Assembly (NCBI GenBank): GCA_905178155.1
Contig: CAJINV010000001.1
Span: 9,693,865 to 9,757,864 of the forward strand
DNA from: Amoebophrya sp. A120
Lineage: Eukaryota > Sar > Dinophyceae > Syndiniales > Amoebophryaceae
Reading direction: 5' to 3'
Length of the DNA: 64,000 bases
The translations under genes were made by a program, and so were the position numbers. Under the pieces are notes generated by a model that saw only the letters and a list, made by a program, of their open reading frames with translations, did not search any database and was not told where the DNA came from. Positions 21,901-32,913 of this stretch are shown piece after piece (position 1 is the stretch's first letter; every line of letters begins with the position of its first letter).

Positions 21901-24900
21901 CTTCCATTGAGTTAATTCATCAAGAAAGAGAACGATCTTCTGCCTTCTGTCATACTCATGCGTCAGCGTGAACTACAATGCCAGTTATGTTTATCTTGAA
22001 CATGAACAATATGGCACTTTCTTGAACATAAACACAGAAAAGCAACAGTGAAAAAGTAGACGAAGCACTCCACACCTTGTTCAATGCAGCGTCCAGTCGT
22101 CGTTTGTGTAGCGCGTACACCCGATTGATCTCTTGCTTCGCGTTCCCTATATCTGCCCGCTGCACCGTCGAAAAGTTGCAGCACAGCTTGATCAAACGCT
22201 CACGACTCCTCGTATCCGTTTTAGCAACTACGAAACTAGCAAAATCGAGATTCTCGTCCAGCTTTTTCTGCTTTTTCGGCGCCGGTCCGTGGGCTTCCTC
22301 CTTCCCCAAGGCGCCGGTCCCGGCGGCGTCCATCTTCGACGCCGCTGCAGCGCCGACCTCGTCGTCTTCGTTCTGCTGCCCGTCGTCCTGCTCTTTGTCA
22401 ACTAAACCAACCTCCACGTAGTTCAAGTTATTCACTTCATTCAAGTACAGAACGCGCTCGTCCGGAAATTGCGTCACTGCGATGACGTGCTCCTTGGTCT
22501 CGACACCGGCCAGCAGGGACTCGGCGGAATTCTGCCGGATGAACGTTTCGACAAATTTTCGTGCCTGGCTCCAGTGCACGGTGGAGTAGTCCCAGAAGTG
22601 CGACTCTGACAAAATTTCAAATCGTCGCTGCGTGATGTTGGCATGACTTATGGCGTGACATTCCCTGCAACTTTCGTCATCAGTCGAGGCTGCAGCCACT
22701 TCGAGCTCCATGGTTGTTGAGCTCTGACAAAAGCCACACGAAACCAAGGCGGTCGCGTTGCTGGTCGTAAATCTCATCCTGGAATCCCGCCCGTCAGCAA
22801 AATTAGAAACTGAACAAGAACCAGGCGTAGAACACACGGGACACGGCAAACGCTCCACGAGCACAGGGACTCCAGCTCGCATTTTTTCTACGGGCCAGGG
22901 CTCCATCGCACCCAGCTGATAACGGTGATCAAGCACCTTCGTTTCGGCTTTGGTGTCCCACAGGTCTTTGGCGGTCCAGACGCCTGTCGTCAGCACGTTT
23001 TGGATGCGGTCCGCAAGGTCTTGGGACTCCTCTTGCAGGCCGACCAAGTCGATGCGAAAAAGCGACGCCATCCCTACAACAGCCTTCACCGTTTCAATTC
23101 GCGGGGTTCCCGTCAGACCCCACACGTATCTGGCATTGAACTGCAGCAGCGTATCAATTTGGTCTCCGTTCATGCTCTCCAACTCGTGAAACTCGTCATA
23201 GACGATTCGCTTCCAGAAAAACTCCTCCAGCAAGCAGCACTTCTTCCCTTCTGCGAGCTGCATGTCCTCTCCTCGCCGCTGCTTGCGATTCATTCGATAT
23301 GTTTCGGAGTAAAGCAGGCGGTAGGGACAGATGATGATGTCGTAGTTGTTCACGTAGGCGATTTTCGGTTGCTTCATGTCAGTTACATTCCGGACGACAA
23401 GGACGCGGAGCTTCTTCCCAGCGTCAAACTTGGCGATCTCATCGCCCCACTGCCCGACGAGCTGGCTCGGCACGAGAATAACGGTTGCGTTCGAACGAAT
23501 TAACTTGCAGCCGTCCTCTGCGATGATGTAGCGCAAGTCACTCGACGCACGACCGCCCGCCGGGCGCTTGTTCTGCGACCCAGTCATCGACGAAGATGAT
23601 GATGAGGCCGCCCCTGGCGCTGGTGCGGGGGCTTTTCCATTTTTCGCTTCATCCTTTTCACTTGCTGTTGTTCGTCCGCTGTTGCTTTCATTAGCCTGCA
23701 ACGCCTCCATGTCCTTCGAGTCCACGCCGAAGCCAAAAGCCCCAGGCTCAGCGGAAGTGTTGTCTTCGTCCAAGCTCGAGGCAATCAAACCGATCGTGGT
23801 CGCCGTTTTTCCATACCCAACTTTATCCGCCAGAATTCCACCAAACACAGGAGCGGCAACCTTGATGTTCACCTGCAGAAATGAGTCGTCGATGTCAGCG
23901 AACCGGAAGACACGCACGATGTCGGCGCTGTACGACTCCCGCAGCTGCTCGCGCCCTTGCATCCACCGCAGGCTGCGGAGCTGCTCCGGCCGCAAGGGAA
24001 ATTTTTCGTTCCAGCCGGTCGGAAGCGTGGCAGCCAAGTCGTGGTCGTTATTGGGAATCTCGAACTCGACATCAACTCCGGTGACACCGATTCTGGTCAG
24101 CTGCGCAAGTTCCTCGATTTTACGAATCTGGAAAGTGTACGAGACCTCTCGATTTGGGTACAAGAAGCGCACATCTCGGATGCTCTGCTCCAAGACACGG
24201 GCCACGTGGAGCTTCATTACGTCTTCAGTTGAACTGATTCGAATGATATGCATTGCAAATATTTTTGGGTCTGGAGATGTCATGCCAGGTTTGAAAGACA
24301 ACAAGATCTGTCTATGTGACGCATGGAGAGGGGTGGCAGTTTGTACATGCTAAATGCAAATAAATCCGCAAGAAGCTGGGGAAAACAACTTCTCATCCTA
24401 TTACGCCGTACAAGCGGCCACGACCCAGACCCTTCAGCTGCGCAGGTATAAGTGAACAGGACAAATTTCCAGACCCAGACATGTTTGCGGTTGATAAATG
24501 AAGTCGTAAAACCAATTGTGGCGGGGAATCTTCGGGATTCCGTACGACAGCTTGACCGGTTTGTGAAATCGATTGAGGTGATCGCGCCATGGCTCTTTAT
24601 CGACTTCATTCAGGACCTCGAAGGACAGAAAGTTTTTCTGCTTGTCCTTCCAGGCGGTACCGAGAGCAACTGTGTAGGGCTTATGGCAGTTATACCGCAC
24701 TCGCAGCCCGACTAGGTGCGGGCAAAGGACATGCGCCATTGTGTTTACGTCACAAGCAAAATACCGGCCAAACTCAAGCTTTTTGCTAACGTAGCGCTTA
24801 AAGAGAGTGGAGCAGCCGTATTGTAACGGCTTCGGCGGCCCTCCGAGGAACCGCGTTGACGCGAGCGTGTTGCGGAAACCAGCCTTGATGTTTTTCCCTT

Positions 24901-26539
24901 GAAAGACACCGCCTTGTCGGTCCCACGTCACCGAGAACCCCAGAGTTGATTCGTCACCACTGTCCGCGCCGTGAAGTTGTAAATCGCCGCTCGCGTTAGC
25001 TTCGGGACGTGGCATCGCAGACATCAGAAGCGGTCTTTTGCTGGGTGCCGCTCCGACAGATGATTGACTAGAGGTCCCTGCGAGGGCCGCCGCTAGGCTG
25101 ATGATCGGATCTTGAAAAAGTTGAGGCAGTGTGACATGACCCCGCGAAGAGCAGACGGGCCTTGTCGCCGCAAAACCTTGCCGAATCAGCAGCGGTGTCG
25201 ACGAGAAGTCGAGGAGTTGTAGTGAACCTATGTCCGCGGAAGCAAATCCATTCCGCTCGAACAGATAGCGCCCGGAATAAAAGGGAGTCGATAGCGACCG
25301 AACCAGCATCGCGCGAGAAACCATTCCGCGATGCAGTGTGAGAAATGCTGCGAGTCTTTCTCGCTCTGCTTCGTTCAGCCCGCAGACGCGAACTAGTGTC
25401 GGATTGGCGAGCGTTGGCGCCCTGCCAATCACAAGCGGTTCGTCTACCTGACGACCTTCGTATGGCGCCCCTCCGTCGGTGTTCCATTGGATCGCGCGCG
25501 TCGACATCGTCTCGTCGGGGTCAAGTGGGCGGACTTTGTTAAACGCTGTGTCGTCGTCGCTGGCATAGTCGTCTTGAAAGTATCGCTTGTTCTGCTCATC
25601 CGCACTATTCCGTTTTCCGTATCCCTTCATCCCGACTTTCTCGAACGCTTCCTGGTAGGAAAGGTCGGCCAACTGATCTATACCCTGTTGTCCATGCCGA
25701 TCAGAATTTTTAAGAAACAGATCGCTAAACTTTAATAACGCACTGCTACTGTTGTTCATTGCGAAGGGATTACTCGCCTTTTTCATCATGTCTTCCTGCA
25801 GAATACCGCTGACCGGCATTGTCGACCCCTTCACTTCTACCAGCTGCTTTTCTTGCTTCACCGCGGCATCAGACACCACTCCACCAAACAGTGGTACCTG
25901 AGGATTCGGATTCGGTCTGTCCACATTACGATTTGAACCGGACGACGAGCTTGCACCAGACGATGACGATGCTGAAGCGCCAGGTGGTGGAACAACACGT
26001 GGATGAGCGCCCAGATCTGGAAAAGAACCGTCACCAACATTTTCTGCAGCTTCGGGCTGCTGCAATTGAATATTGCCTTTGGGGTAAGCAGAACTCTTTG
26101 GATGAACGGGCAAACTTTTTGGCACGGGTTGGGCCTGGATTACCGCTGGTGGAGGCCGCTGCACTATTGGATCTCGCTTCGGGGCCTGCTGCTGGTCGTT
26201 GTTGGCCGCCACCGCGTTGGCCGCGTGGGCCGGTGCCGCCGCGACATGATTGGCCGCCACCGCATTGGCGTTGTTTCGGTCAATTTGGCCCCGGTCGCGG
26301 TCAGCATTCCCGGGCGGCGCGTTGGCAATATTCTGAGCGTTGTGGTTGTTATTGTTGTTCACCGGATTGGCATTATGTTGCGCCCGAAGCGCAGCAACCA
26401 GGGGATTATCTGCCCGCGCCAAGCCTGGATCGTCCAAACATGCGTTCACTAGAAGATTATCGTCTCCGCCATAGTATCTCAGAAGCAGCTGCGCGACCTC
26501 GTCGGAGCAACCAGTGGCTGCTGTCACAATGTCGACCAT
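18910..26539 (-). CDS. Complete SNF2-family RAD5/SHPRH-like helicase with UBA-like and RING domains, six exons
   Basis: Exons 24497..26539, 22076..24241, 20862..21886, 20115..20569, 19280..19932 and 18910..19158 join in frame to about 2,196 residues. Domains: UBA-like at 1-50; Asn/Ala-rich linker; SNF2 N lobe with Walker A DKVGYGKTA (about 821) and DEFHE in the DExH position (about 1026); a Cys-rich CPVC...CGFC...CREC module (about 1180-1230); RING finger (CPVC...CGHAFCKTCL...CPTC, about 1650-1700); C lobe (about 1780-1920) ending in QAIGRARRYGQ. A RING placed between the two helicase lobes is the RAD5/HLTF/SHPRH arrangement, that is, an ATP-driven DNA translocase with ubiquitin-ligase activity in post-replication repair. 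Nuclear location and ligase function are inferred. Introns 2-5 are GT-AG; intron 1 is an introner. A Ser/Ala-rich tail follows the C lobe. Confidence 0.88.
19159..19279 (-). other. GT-AG intron 5 of the complete helicase gene
   Basis: Donor GAG|GTAAAA and acceptor CATCCAG|GTG, phase 0. It places the last exon, starting VRDSDM, in frame. Confidence 0.8.
19933..20114 (-). other. GT-AG intron 4 of the complete helicase gene
   Basis: Donor ATGG|GTACATTG and acceptor TACCACAG|TTGCG, phase 1. Same position as the intron at 632..761 in the paralogue. Confidence 0.8.
20570..20861 (-). other. GT-AG intron 3 of the complete helicase gene, absent from the paralogue
   Basis: Donor AATAA|GTAAGTACC and acceptor CACACAG|GCTG, phase 2. 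The paralogue at 762..2883 reads straight through the equivalent position. Confidence 0.8.
21887..22075 (-). other. GT-AG intron 2 of the complete helicase gene, absent from the paralogue
   Basis: Donor AACAAG|GTGTGG and acceptor CATCAG|GTGACA, phase 0. AGGTG is present at both borders, which may be a target duplication. The paralogue has uninterrupted coding here (LDAAIQKITVAMRQ). Confidence 0.8.
24247..24496 (-). mobile_element. Introner-like element forming intron 1 of the complete helicase gene
   Basis: A 250-bp element flanked by the 5-bp direct repeat AATGA (24242..24246 and 24497..24501). Its ends are TATGCATTGCAAAT and GTTTGCGGTTGATA. They form an imperfect terminal inverted repeat with the same core (TGGGTCTGGA at one end, TCCAGACCCA at the other) seen in the element at 56169..56419. 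Removing the element plus one TSD gives exon lengths of exactly 681 and 722 codons and joins WFYDF to IRISSTEDV. A canonical alternative (GTCTGG...CCAG) would also stay in frame while adding residues, so transcript data are needed to choose. No ORF inside, so it is non-autonomous. Confidence 0.85.
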
Positions 26540-27091
26540 CTTCCCGTGCTGCGCGTCCTGGTCCTTGATGGAAGCGAAGTGGAGTATGAACTTAAAAAAA
26601 TCCGTTGACTCCGACCACGAAGAAAAAACATACTACTGTATTTTTTTGGACGAAGATGCAGGTCCACGGCGATAGCGCCACCTTTCCTTCTAACGAAGAC
26701 GATTCGACGAATGAGTGCGAGCGGCAACATCACCTCTCGTCGTACTACGAGTTCAGCGCGATCCGAAGCGTAGAATAAACAACGATAAGATAATTTACGA
26801 TGCTAAAATCGACCTGACCGACGTGACGACGAAGTCGAGACGAAAGAGTTCGAGGTGTACATGACCATGACGATGACCCGTGGTATTCATTGCTATAAAA
26901 ACGCAAGCTCCTTACTCACGAAAACTCACGAAATCCTCCTCACTCGAGCACTATCGACGACAAATGAAGATGGCGAAGCAAGACGACCACGCAAGTCTCA
27001 CGACGAAGTGCTACTTGACACAGCTACAGCTCGAACAGGGGTAGTTGATGAATTTTTCACCCTTTTTGGTGGATCTGCACATTAATTATCG
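26540..27091. other. Intergenic, nothing recognised
   Basis: This is the spacer between the helicase start and the kinase gene end. AT-rich with no supported ORF or repeat. It should contain the helicase promoter and the kinase 3' end. Confidence 0.5.
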
Positions 27092-30000
27092 TCATGTTGA
27101 TGTTGCGAGCAATGATTTAGCATTTGGTGACGCGGGGGCAACACCCTTGGCTTGCAACATTGACATGGATGGATCAAAAAATGTCTGGTGCAGTGCTTCT
27201 GTATGGCGAGAAACGAGATCCTGCCAATGACCAAAATTTGCTCTGGCAGCGATGTAAATAGCGGACTCTTCGCGCATTTGCACGGAGCACGTAGCAAAGA
27301 CAGAGCGTACGGCTGGTAAGACAATATGCTCCATCAAAGCGGACATTTCTGCGGCGTACAGTGCCCAGCATGCACGCAAACTCTCAAACCCTTCAATCGT
27401 TTTTGGTCCGACGGGTCCAGTGCCCTCGTGGAGTTCAAGAGGGTCGGGGACAGGTCTACCTTTCGATGCCGAAGCGGAAGTTGGAGACGCGTTTTTCGAG
27501 GATGAAGGACTGCTACTCTTTGTACCACCAGCGGCGACCATTTCTTTCGAATTCGATTCACTCCTCGTCGATGCCTGATAATTGCTACCATCCTGCTGCG
27601 ACAGTATGCCGCCGAGGTGGGGTGGCGTGATGGCACGGAGTCCGGTTTCCATCACCGCCCGTGGGATCACAGCGGCAGACTCGGAAGAGAAAACGCCGGG
27701 CGTGCTTCCCTGCAGATTCGACATCAGACCACTGGCGACCGACGCTACCGAAGTTGACGACCGGTGATAGGCGTCAGCAACTATCGCAGAGCTGGAGTCC
27801 AGCATCCCGCGAATCGCCAGGCTGTCGTAGTGCTCGAGAAAAAAATCCCTCGCCTTTGCCTCGTGCGCCAGAAATCGTTGGTGGAACACCCAGGAGTAGC
27901 GAGAAACTCGCAACACGTGCTTCACGTGAACCACGAATGAATACTCCGTGGAGGAGTCGACGTTGACGTGATCTGAAAAAAAGGATTTCCGGGATGCAAG
28001 CGCGTCCTGACGAAGGTCGTCCACGAGCAAGCACATACTCCAGGCATCACCCGGACTGAGAAAGTTTTTCGAAAAACTGGAGGACGACGCAGCAGGGGAG
28101 GGGGCTGGCGCAGGTACCTGCAGCTGGGCCTGAGCGGCGCTTCCTCTGTGTGGTGATGGTGGAGCGGTCGGGTGCGTGCCTTTTTCCTGCATGAAGGTAC
28201 TACCTTGAATCAACGCGAAAGTGGAAGCGAATGGACTGCCGCTGTCGGTAGAAGACACTGACGCGCTGCCGTTTTCTATCGCGACTGCAAGTAAAACTGC
28301 CATGCGGAACAGGTCGGAAAGCCTAGCCCAGAGATCCGCTTCGTACAACAAGCAGAGGGTGCTGCAGACAGCGCTGCGAACCTGGAAAGAGCTCGGTGAC
28401 GCGTTGTCCTGGCCGGAAGTTCCCCTGCTAGCAGGCGTGGATGGTAACGGAGGCTGATCCGGCGCTTTTTCCGACGCATCAGTACCAGAGGGCCTCCCGG
28501 TACTGAGGATGTGCAAAAATTCCACCGGCACCCACTCCGCTCGGTCTAGACATGCGGTCACCAGCCGTGCTCCGAACGAAGTTGTGACCTGGTCAGGCGG
28601 CTCCAGTGTCGCCTGCGACAAGTAGTTCCCCGGCGCTGGCGGTTCTAGAAGCGCCATCAAAACATACCTGGCCAGAAATGCAGCGCCGTCCTTCTGCCAC
28701 CTGTCGCCCCGATGCAGTGGCGATAGCGAAGAACTGGAGCGTGCACCCTGCTGCGACGGCGATGCCGCCCACCACTGCGCGATTGGGGAGGTAGATCCGG
28801 ACCCAGAGTCACCTGGGGGCTTGTGAAGCGCCAAAAGCCTCTCGGCCTCTGCGAAACGTTTTCGCAATAGTGACGACTCCGTGGCGTACAGAAATTCACT
28901 CGGAATGCGCGAAACCGGATCCGGATCGAACAATCGGCACAGAAGCAGAGGACGGGCTACTCGGCGCGGCGGCAAGTCTGTCAGTGGTGCACCAGTGGCG
29001 CTCTCTGTAGTTGTAATCGTGAGTCTGTTGCTCGCGTTATCGACGCCTGTAGATGTCGTTCTCTCATTTGCTGTTTGCGAGGGAGTTGTACTAGTGTTCT
29101 GCGCAACCTCGGCAAGGAACGGCGGGCACCAGGGCTGCATCGTCGGTGGTGTTAGCACAAGGTCCGCGCTGTTGTAGTCGACCTGGACCAATGATCCCTG
29201 CGCTCTATTTATGCTCTCTATGATTTCGCGCAATCTGGTCAAGCATGTGCTGAGTAGGCGCTGCCACATGGGATTCTGGTGCAGAACTTGCAAAATGGTT
29301 AGCAGGTCCTTCAGCTGCCCCGCGACTTCTTCTAGCGGAACCGTCCAGAGCGGTACCTTCCTCGTGACGCGCACATCCGCCAATGAGTTCGACACTTGTC
29401 GTGACGCAAAAACACCCCGTTTCTTTTCCGCCGTTAAGCGCTGCAACCGCTGCACGACCTCCTTCGTGACCCTCTGCTCTGCGAAGCGCCTCCGCTGGTG
29501 TAAATCCTTTAACGTTAGCCCGCCGAGTAACGTCAACCCGACGAAGAGGAGCTGCGCAGCCTGGTAGACAACCGAAGACCACACTTCGCTCTTTGTTTGG
29601 TTCTTGTACGAGTCCGCTGCCAGGCCGTTGACCAACACGTAGCAGGGCGAAAGGAAAAAAACCAACAGCCCGAAAACCGGCGGCGAAATGGGGATGTAGA
29701 ACGCCAGGCAGATCATCGCGATGGCTTGAACGCCAATAGAGCCGGTCGCGCGTTCGATCGGCACGTCCCAACTGTCTTCACTGAACCAGTACTGCAGCGC
29801 TTCGTAGCTGATCCCGATGTGGAAGAGGAAAAGAAAGCTGCCGAAAAAGAAAACCACGTCGCCGTACCTCTCGCCGGTAACCTCCTGCGGAAGCAAAACG
29901 CATTCGACAAACAGCGTGAAGCCGGTGCACAGTGCGACAAAAACAAGGATGTAGAACAGCGAGATAGACGAAGGTAGGTCGTGCAGCATCGCGGCGGCGG

Positions 30001-32629
30001 TGACGGTTGCGCCGTAGGCGAGCCAGAGGAGCACGATGAACACCGCGTGGTGCTTGCGCAAGGTGCGAAAGTGAAATGCCTGGTAGTCCGACTCGATTTC
30101 GGGTGCGAAGCGCACGAAAATCTGGATCCCCCGCTGAAATCTCTCGCCGACCGTGCGCTTGGAAGCCTGCATCAATTTCTCATCGCGGCTAGCACTGCGC
30201 ATGGTGAAGAGGCCTTCAATTTTGGCTGTCGAAAAGTGCTGGTCGGATTGCGGCGCGGCGTCTCGGTCGCCTGCTGTCCCTGTGCCTGAGCTCACCGCGA
30301 TGGCATCAAGTAGTGCTTTTTGTCTCAAAACTTCCGGCTTCGGTGTACTGTCGATGAAAAGAAATCTGAGCCAGCTGCGGTTCGACCACCGCTGCAGCAA
30401 ACGCGCAGGCAAGCCGCGCCGGAGTTGTTGGGATTCTTTCACCAGATCCTCAGCGGACGACTTCTCTTTGCTCCTCTCCCGCTTTACTTTCACAAGAGAT
30501 AAAGACTCTTCGTTGCCCATGTCTATGTCAAGCAGCATGGAACCACTTTTACTGGCCTTGAACTTTGATGCACTGGAACGGTTTCTAGTACCGGGTTCTT
30601 CCAGCGTGTCGTCCGCTTCTGTGGTGCCGCGTACTTCCGCGGACAGGGATTCCTGATCGTCCTCCTGCTGGCTCTCGCTCGAGATCAACTCTGGCTCGCC
30701 TTCAATAGTCTCTCCTCCCGCTTCGCCCTCGGCCGAGAGAGCTTTGCGGTCCGCGGACTTGGAGGAAGACGACCAGGGAAGCTTCAACTCGGGCGAAAAG
30801 CCAACGCCGCGGCGCACTGGAATAAGCTGCGAGCTCGATTTTCGAAGCGATTCCATGCTCGCGGAAAGAAACGAACCTCGTCGGCTCCCCGCAGACGAGC
30901 CAAAACCGCGCTTCGTGCTGCCTCTGCGAGAGAGGTAGCGGCTTCGCAGGGCGTCGGAAAAAAGCTCTTCCGACTGAAGAAACTTCCACCGCAGCAAGTC
31001 TTCTGCACGCGGGCGCTTCTGCGCTTCCTTTTGCAAGCACGCGCTAATCAGTTTTTTGCACTCGTCGGAAAGACCGACGCCGCGGGCCGCTGGGGAGAGC
31101 CCGCTCACGTCCGTTTGACTCTCATCGCTTGAGGGGTTGTTCTTGGAACCATCCTCCTGTAGCTCTTGTTGCGTGGCCGAAGAGTCACCGCCACCTAAAA
31201 CGAGCGACAAAACCCGGGCGGCGCTGCTGCGATTTTTGAGGACAGGCGGTTCCGCTTTCTCGTCTGTATCATTCTCTGTGGCCGAGCCTGGTGCTGAGGC
31301 CACCACATCATTGACAGATTCCGCAGGGCCATCCGCTCTCGTCGCACCCGCGTCGCCCATTTCCACATCAGTGCTTTCAATCATAATTTTCTTCTGCTTC
31401 CTCTGATTACTTTCAGCAACGTCCCCGTCGAGCACAACCGGTTGATGCTGGGAAACAATGACTTCGCGCTCCGCCACGGCGTCGATCGCGGAAAACACGT
31501 CCTCAATCTTCCACGGTAGCAGGCAGAACTTCGCGTACGCAAACATGGGATTGTCGATTTTCAGCAACTTCCACAAGTTTTGTGCGGTAAGCATTTCGAC
31601 CATGCAGCACCCCAGACTCCAGATATCGCTTGCAAACGATGCCCCGCCTTCAGCAAGCTGCTCGGGCGCCCAGATAATCGGCGTGCCGACCATGCGGTGC
31701 AGTTGCTCTTGTGGGCTGGGGCCGCTCGGATTGCCTGCAACCTCTCCACTAAGTTTGTTTGACGCCTGCTGTTCCTGCAGCTGCCAACGGGGAATGGATT
31801 TGATGCTGGCACCGAAGTCCGCGATTTTCACCGAACCGTCGTGATCTAAGAGGATGTTTCCGGTTTTCAGATCGCAGTGTACCACTTGATGCAGATGCAA
31901 GTAGCTCACGCCCTCCAAAATTTGTCGCGTGTAACTCCGGAACACCGACTCCTTAATCGGTCCAAACTCATCCAGTTGAGATTTCAGAGACCCGCCCGAA
32001 ACGTACTCCATGTAAATCTGCAGCGATTTCTTTCCCATGGAGGCGCCGAGGTACGCAACGATGCGGTGGTGCGCAAGGGATTTCAGAAGTGTCAGCTCGT
32101 CGAAAAGTTTGGTCGTCAGCGCTTCCATGGTGCTGTCAAAGGAGCTTTGCTTTTTCACTTCGTCAGCGCCAGTCTCTGTTGGCGCAGCAACATTGCTGCT
32201 TTCAACGACTTCCACGCTCAGAACAATATCTTCAGCGGGATCAAGAGCTTCGCTCGTCTTGTCTGGCGCGGGAATAGAGGCTGCTATGGAAGCAACATGG
32301 GTCGCCTCGAAGTCGTTAGTGGCGCTCTCAGAAGCAATTGCGAGCGGACCGGATTGTTCCTGCAAAATCTCTCCAAGCCTGCTGCTTTTCAAGGTCGTTG
32401 AGGCTGGTGGAGTTGTAGAGGACTGTTGTGCAGGCGCGGGTTTCTGCGGAAGAACGATTTCTTTCACTGCAATCAACTTTCCCGAGGATCCATCGCGCCC
32501 AACGTAGACAACCCCAAAGGATCCATGACCGATCTCCTTTCCAAGCTTCACATCATACGGGTTCACGTCTGCGTTGCCGCTCAGCGCGCGGACCAATTGC
32601 GGCTGGAGACGGGGAGCTTTTTCTAACAT
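27092..32629 (-). CDS. Protein kinase with six transmembrane segments and a long C-terminal region
   Basis: One exon encodes 1,845 residues. The kinase domain occupies about 25-560 including inserts: Gly loop GHGSFG (34-39), AVK lysine 56, a roughly 110-residue insert before helix C, catalytic loop HCDLKTGN (251-258, Cys in place of the Arg of HRD), DFG 271-273, APE 321-323 and the DIWSLG helix-F motif. The residues look closest to STE11/MEKK-type Ser/Thr kinases. A charged Ser-rich linker follows, then six hydrophobic segments at about 860-1030 (for example AVFIVLLWLAYG, LFYILVFVALC, GLLVFFLSPCYVLV), then about 800 residues with no domain I recognise. The kinase and tail would be cytosolic and the middle membrane-embedded. 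The six-helix block between cytosolic parts recalls adenylyl-cyclase membrane domains, but no cyclase motif is seen. Start ATG at 32629 agrees with the kinase boundary. Substrates unknown. Confidence 0.88.
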   Translation of the reverse strand: MLEKAPRLQPQLVRALSGNADVNPYDVKLGKEIGHGSFGVVYVGRDGSSGKLIAVKEIVLPQKPAPAQQSSTTPPASTTLKSSRLGEILQEQSGPLAIASESATNDFEATHVASIAASIPAPDKTSEALDPAEDIVLSVEVVESSNVAAPTETGADEVKKQSSFDSTMEALTTKLFDELTLLKSLAHHRIVAYLGASMGKKSLQIYMEYVSGGSLKSQLDEFGPIKESVFRSYTRQILEGVSYLHLHQVVHCDLKTGNILLDHDGSVKIADFGASIKSIPRWQLQEQQASNKLSGEVAGNPSGPSPQEQLHRMVGTPIIWAPEQLAEGGASFASDIWSLGCCMVEMLTAQNLWKLLKIDNPMFAYAKFCLLPWKIEDVFSAIDAVAEREVIVSQHQPVVLDGDVAESNQRKQKKIMIESTDVEMGDAGATRADGPAESVNDVVASAPGSATENDTDEKAEPPVLKNRSSAARVLSLVLGGGDSSATQQELQEDGSKNNPSSDESQTDVSGLSPAARGVGLSDECKKLISACLQKEAQKRPRAEDLLRWKFLQSEELFSDALRSRYLSRRGSTKRGFGSSAGSRRGSFLSASMESLRKSSSQLIPVRRGVGFSPELKLPWSSSSKSADRKALSAEGEAGGETIEGEPELISSESQQEDDQESLSAEVRGTTEADDTLEEPGTRNRSSASKFKASKSGSMLLDIDMGNEESLSLVKVKRERSKEKSSAEDLVKESQQLRRGLPARLLQRWSNRSWLRFLFIDSTPKPEVLRQKALLDAIAVSSGTGTAGDRDAAPQSDQHFSTAKIEGLFTMRSASRDEKLMQASKRTVGERFQRGIQIFVRFAPEIESDYQAFHFRTLRKHHAVFIVLLWLAYGATVTAAAMLHDLPSSISLFYILVFVALCTGFTLFVECVLLPQEVTGERYGDVVFFFGSFLFLFHIGISYEALQYWFSEDSWDVPIERATGSIGVQAIAMICLAFYIPISPPVFGLLVFFLSPCYVLVNGLAADSYKNQTKSEVWSSVVYQAAQLLFVGLTLLGGLTLKDLHQRRRFAEQRVTKEVVQRLQRLTAEKKRGVFASRQVSNSLADVRVTRKVPLWTVPLEEVAGQLKDLLTILQVLHQNPMWQRLLSTCLTRLREIIESINRAQGSLVQVDYNSADLVLTPPTMQPWCPPFLAEVAQNTSTTPSQTANERTTSTGVDNASNRLTITTTESATGAPLTDLPPRRVARPLLLCRLFDPDPVSRIPSEFLYATESSLLRKRFAEAERLLALHKPPGDSGSGSTSPIAQWWAASPSQQGARSSSSLSPLHRGDRWQKDGAAFLARYVLMALLEPPAPGNYLSQATLEPPDQVTTSFGARLVTACLDRAEWVPVEFLHILSTGRPSGTDASEKAPDQPPLPSTPASRGTSGQDNASPSSFQVRSAVCSTLCLLYEADLWARLSDLFRMAVLLAVAIENGSASVSSTDSGSPFASTFALIQGSTFMQEKGTHPTAPPSPHRGSAAQAQLQVPAPAPSPAASSSSFSKNFLSPGDAWSMCLLVDDLRQDALASRKSFFSDHVNVDSSTEYSFVVHVKHVLRVSRYSWVFHQRFLAHEAKARDFFLEHYDSLAIRGMLDSSSAIVADAYHRSSTSVASVASGLMSNLQGSTPGVFSSESAAVIPRAVMETGLRAITPPHLGGILSQQDGSNYQASTRSESNSKEMVAAGGTKSSSPSSSKNASPTSASASKGRPVPDPLELHEGTGPVGPKTIEGFESLRACWALYAAEMSALMEHIVLPAVRSVFATCSVQMREESAIYIAARANFGHWQDLVSRHTEALHQTFFDPSMSMLQAKGVAPASPNAKSLLATST

Positions 32630-32913
32630 CGTGGTTGCTGAGCGGATGTGATACCTAGATCAGCACGACGCTGACAGCGGTTGCAGCAATGGCAACGCAA
32701 ACTACAGAGCGAATCGCTAGAAAGTACCGAACAGGACGCAAGTAAGTAGCAGTATGGCTCTATCTACCTATCGGCTCCGCCGTCGGCTCTGCGGCCGGTC
32801 GTAAGGCGACGGCCGCAAAGCCGACGCCTGCATGGTGTGCAGTGTGTCAACATTCAGACTGTCTATACTTCATCACTGATCAGAATCGTGCCACGACCAT
32901 CAAGCCAGCCGGC

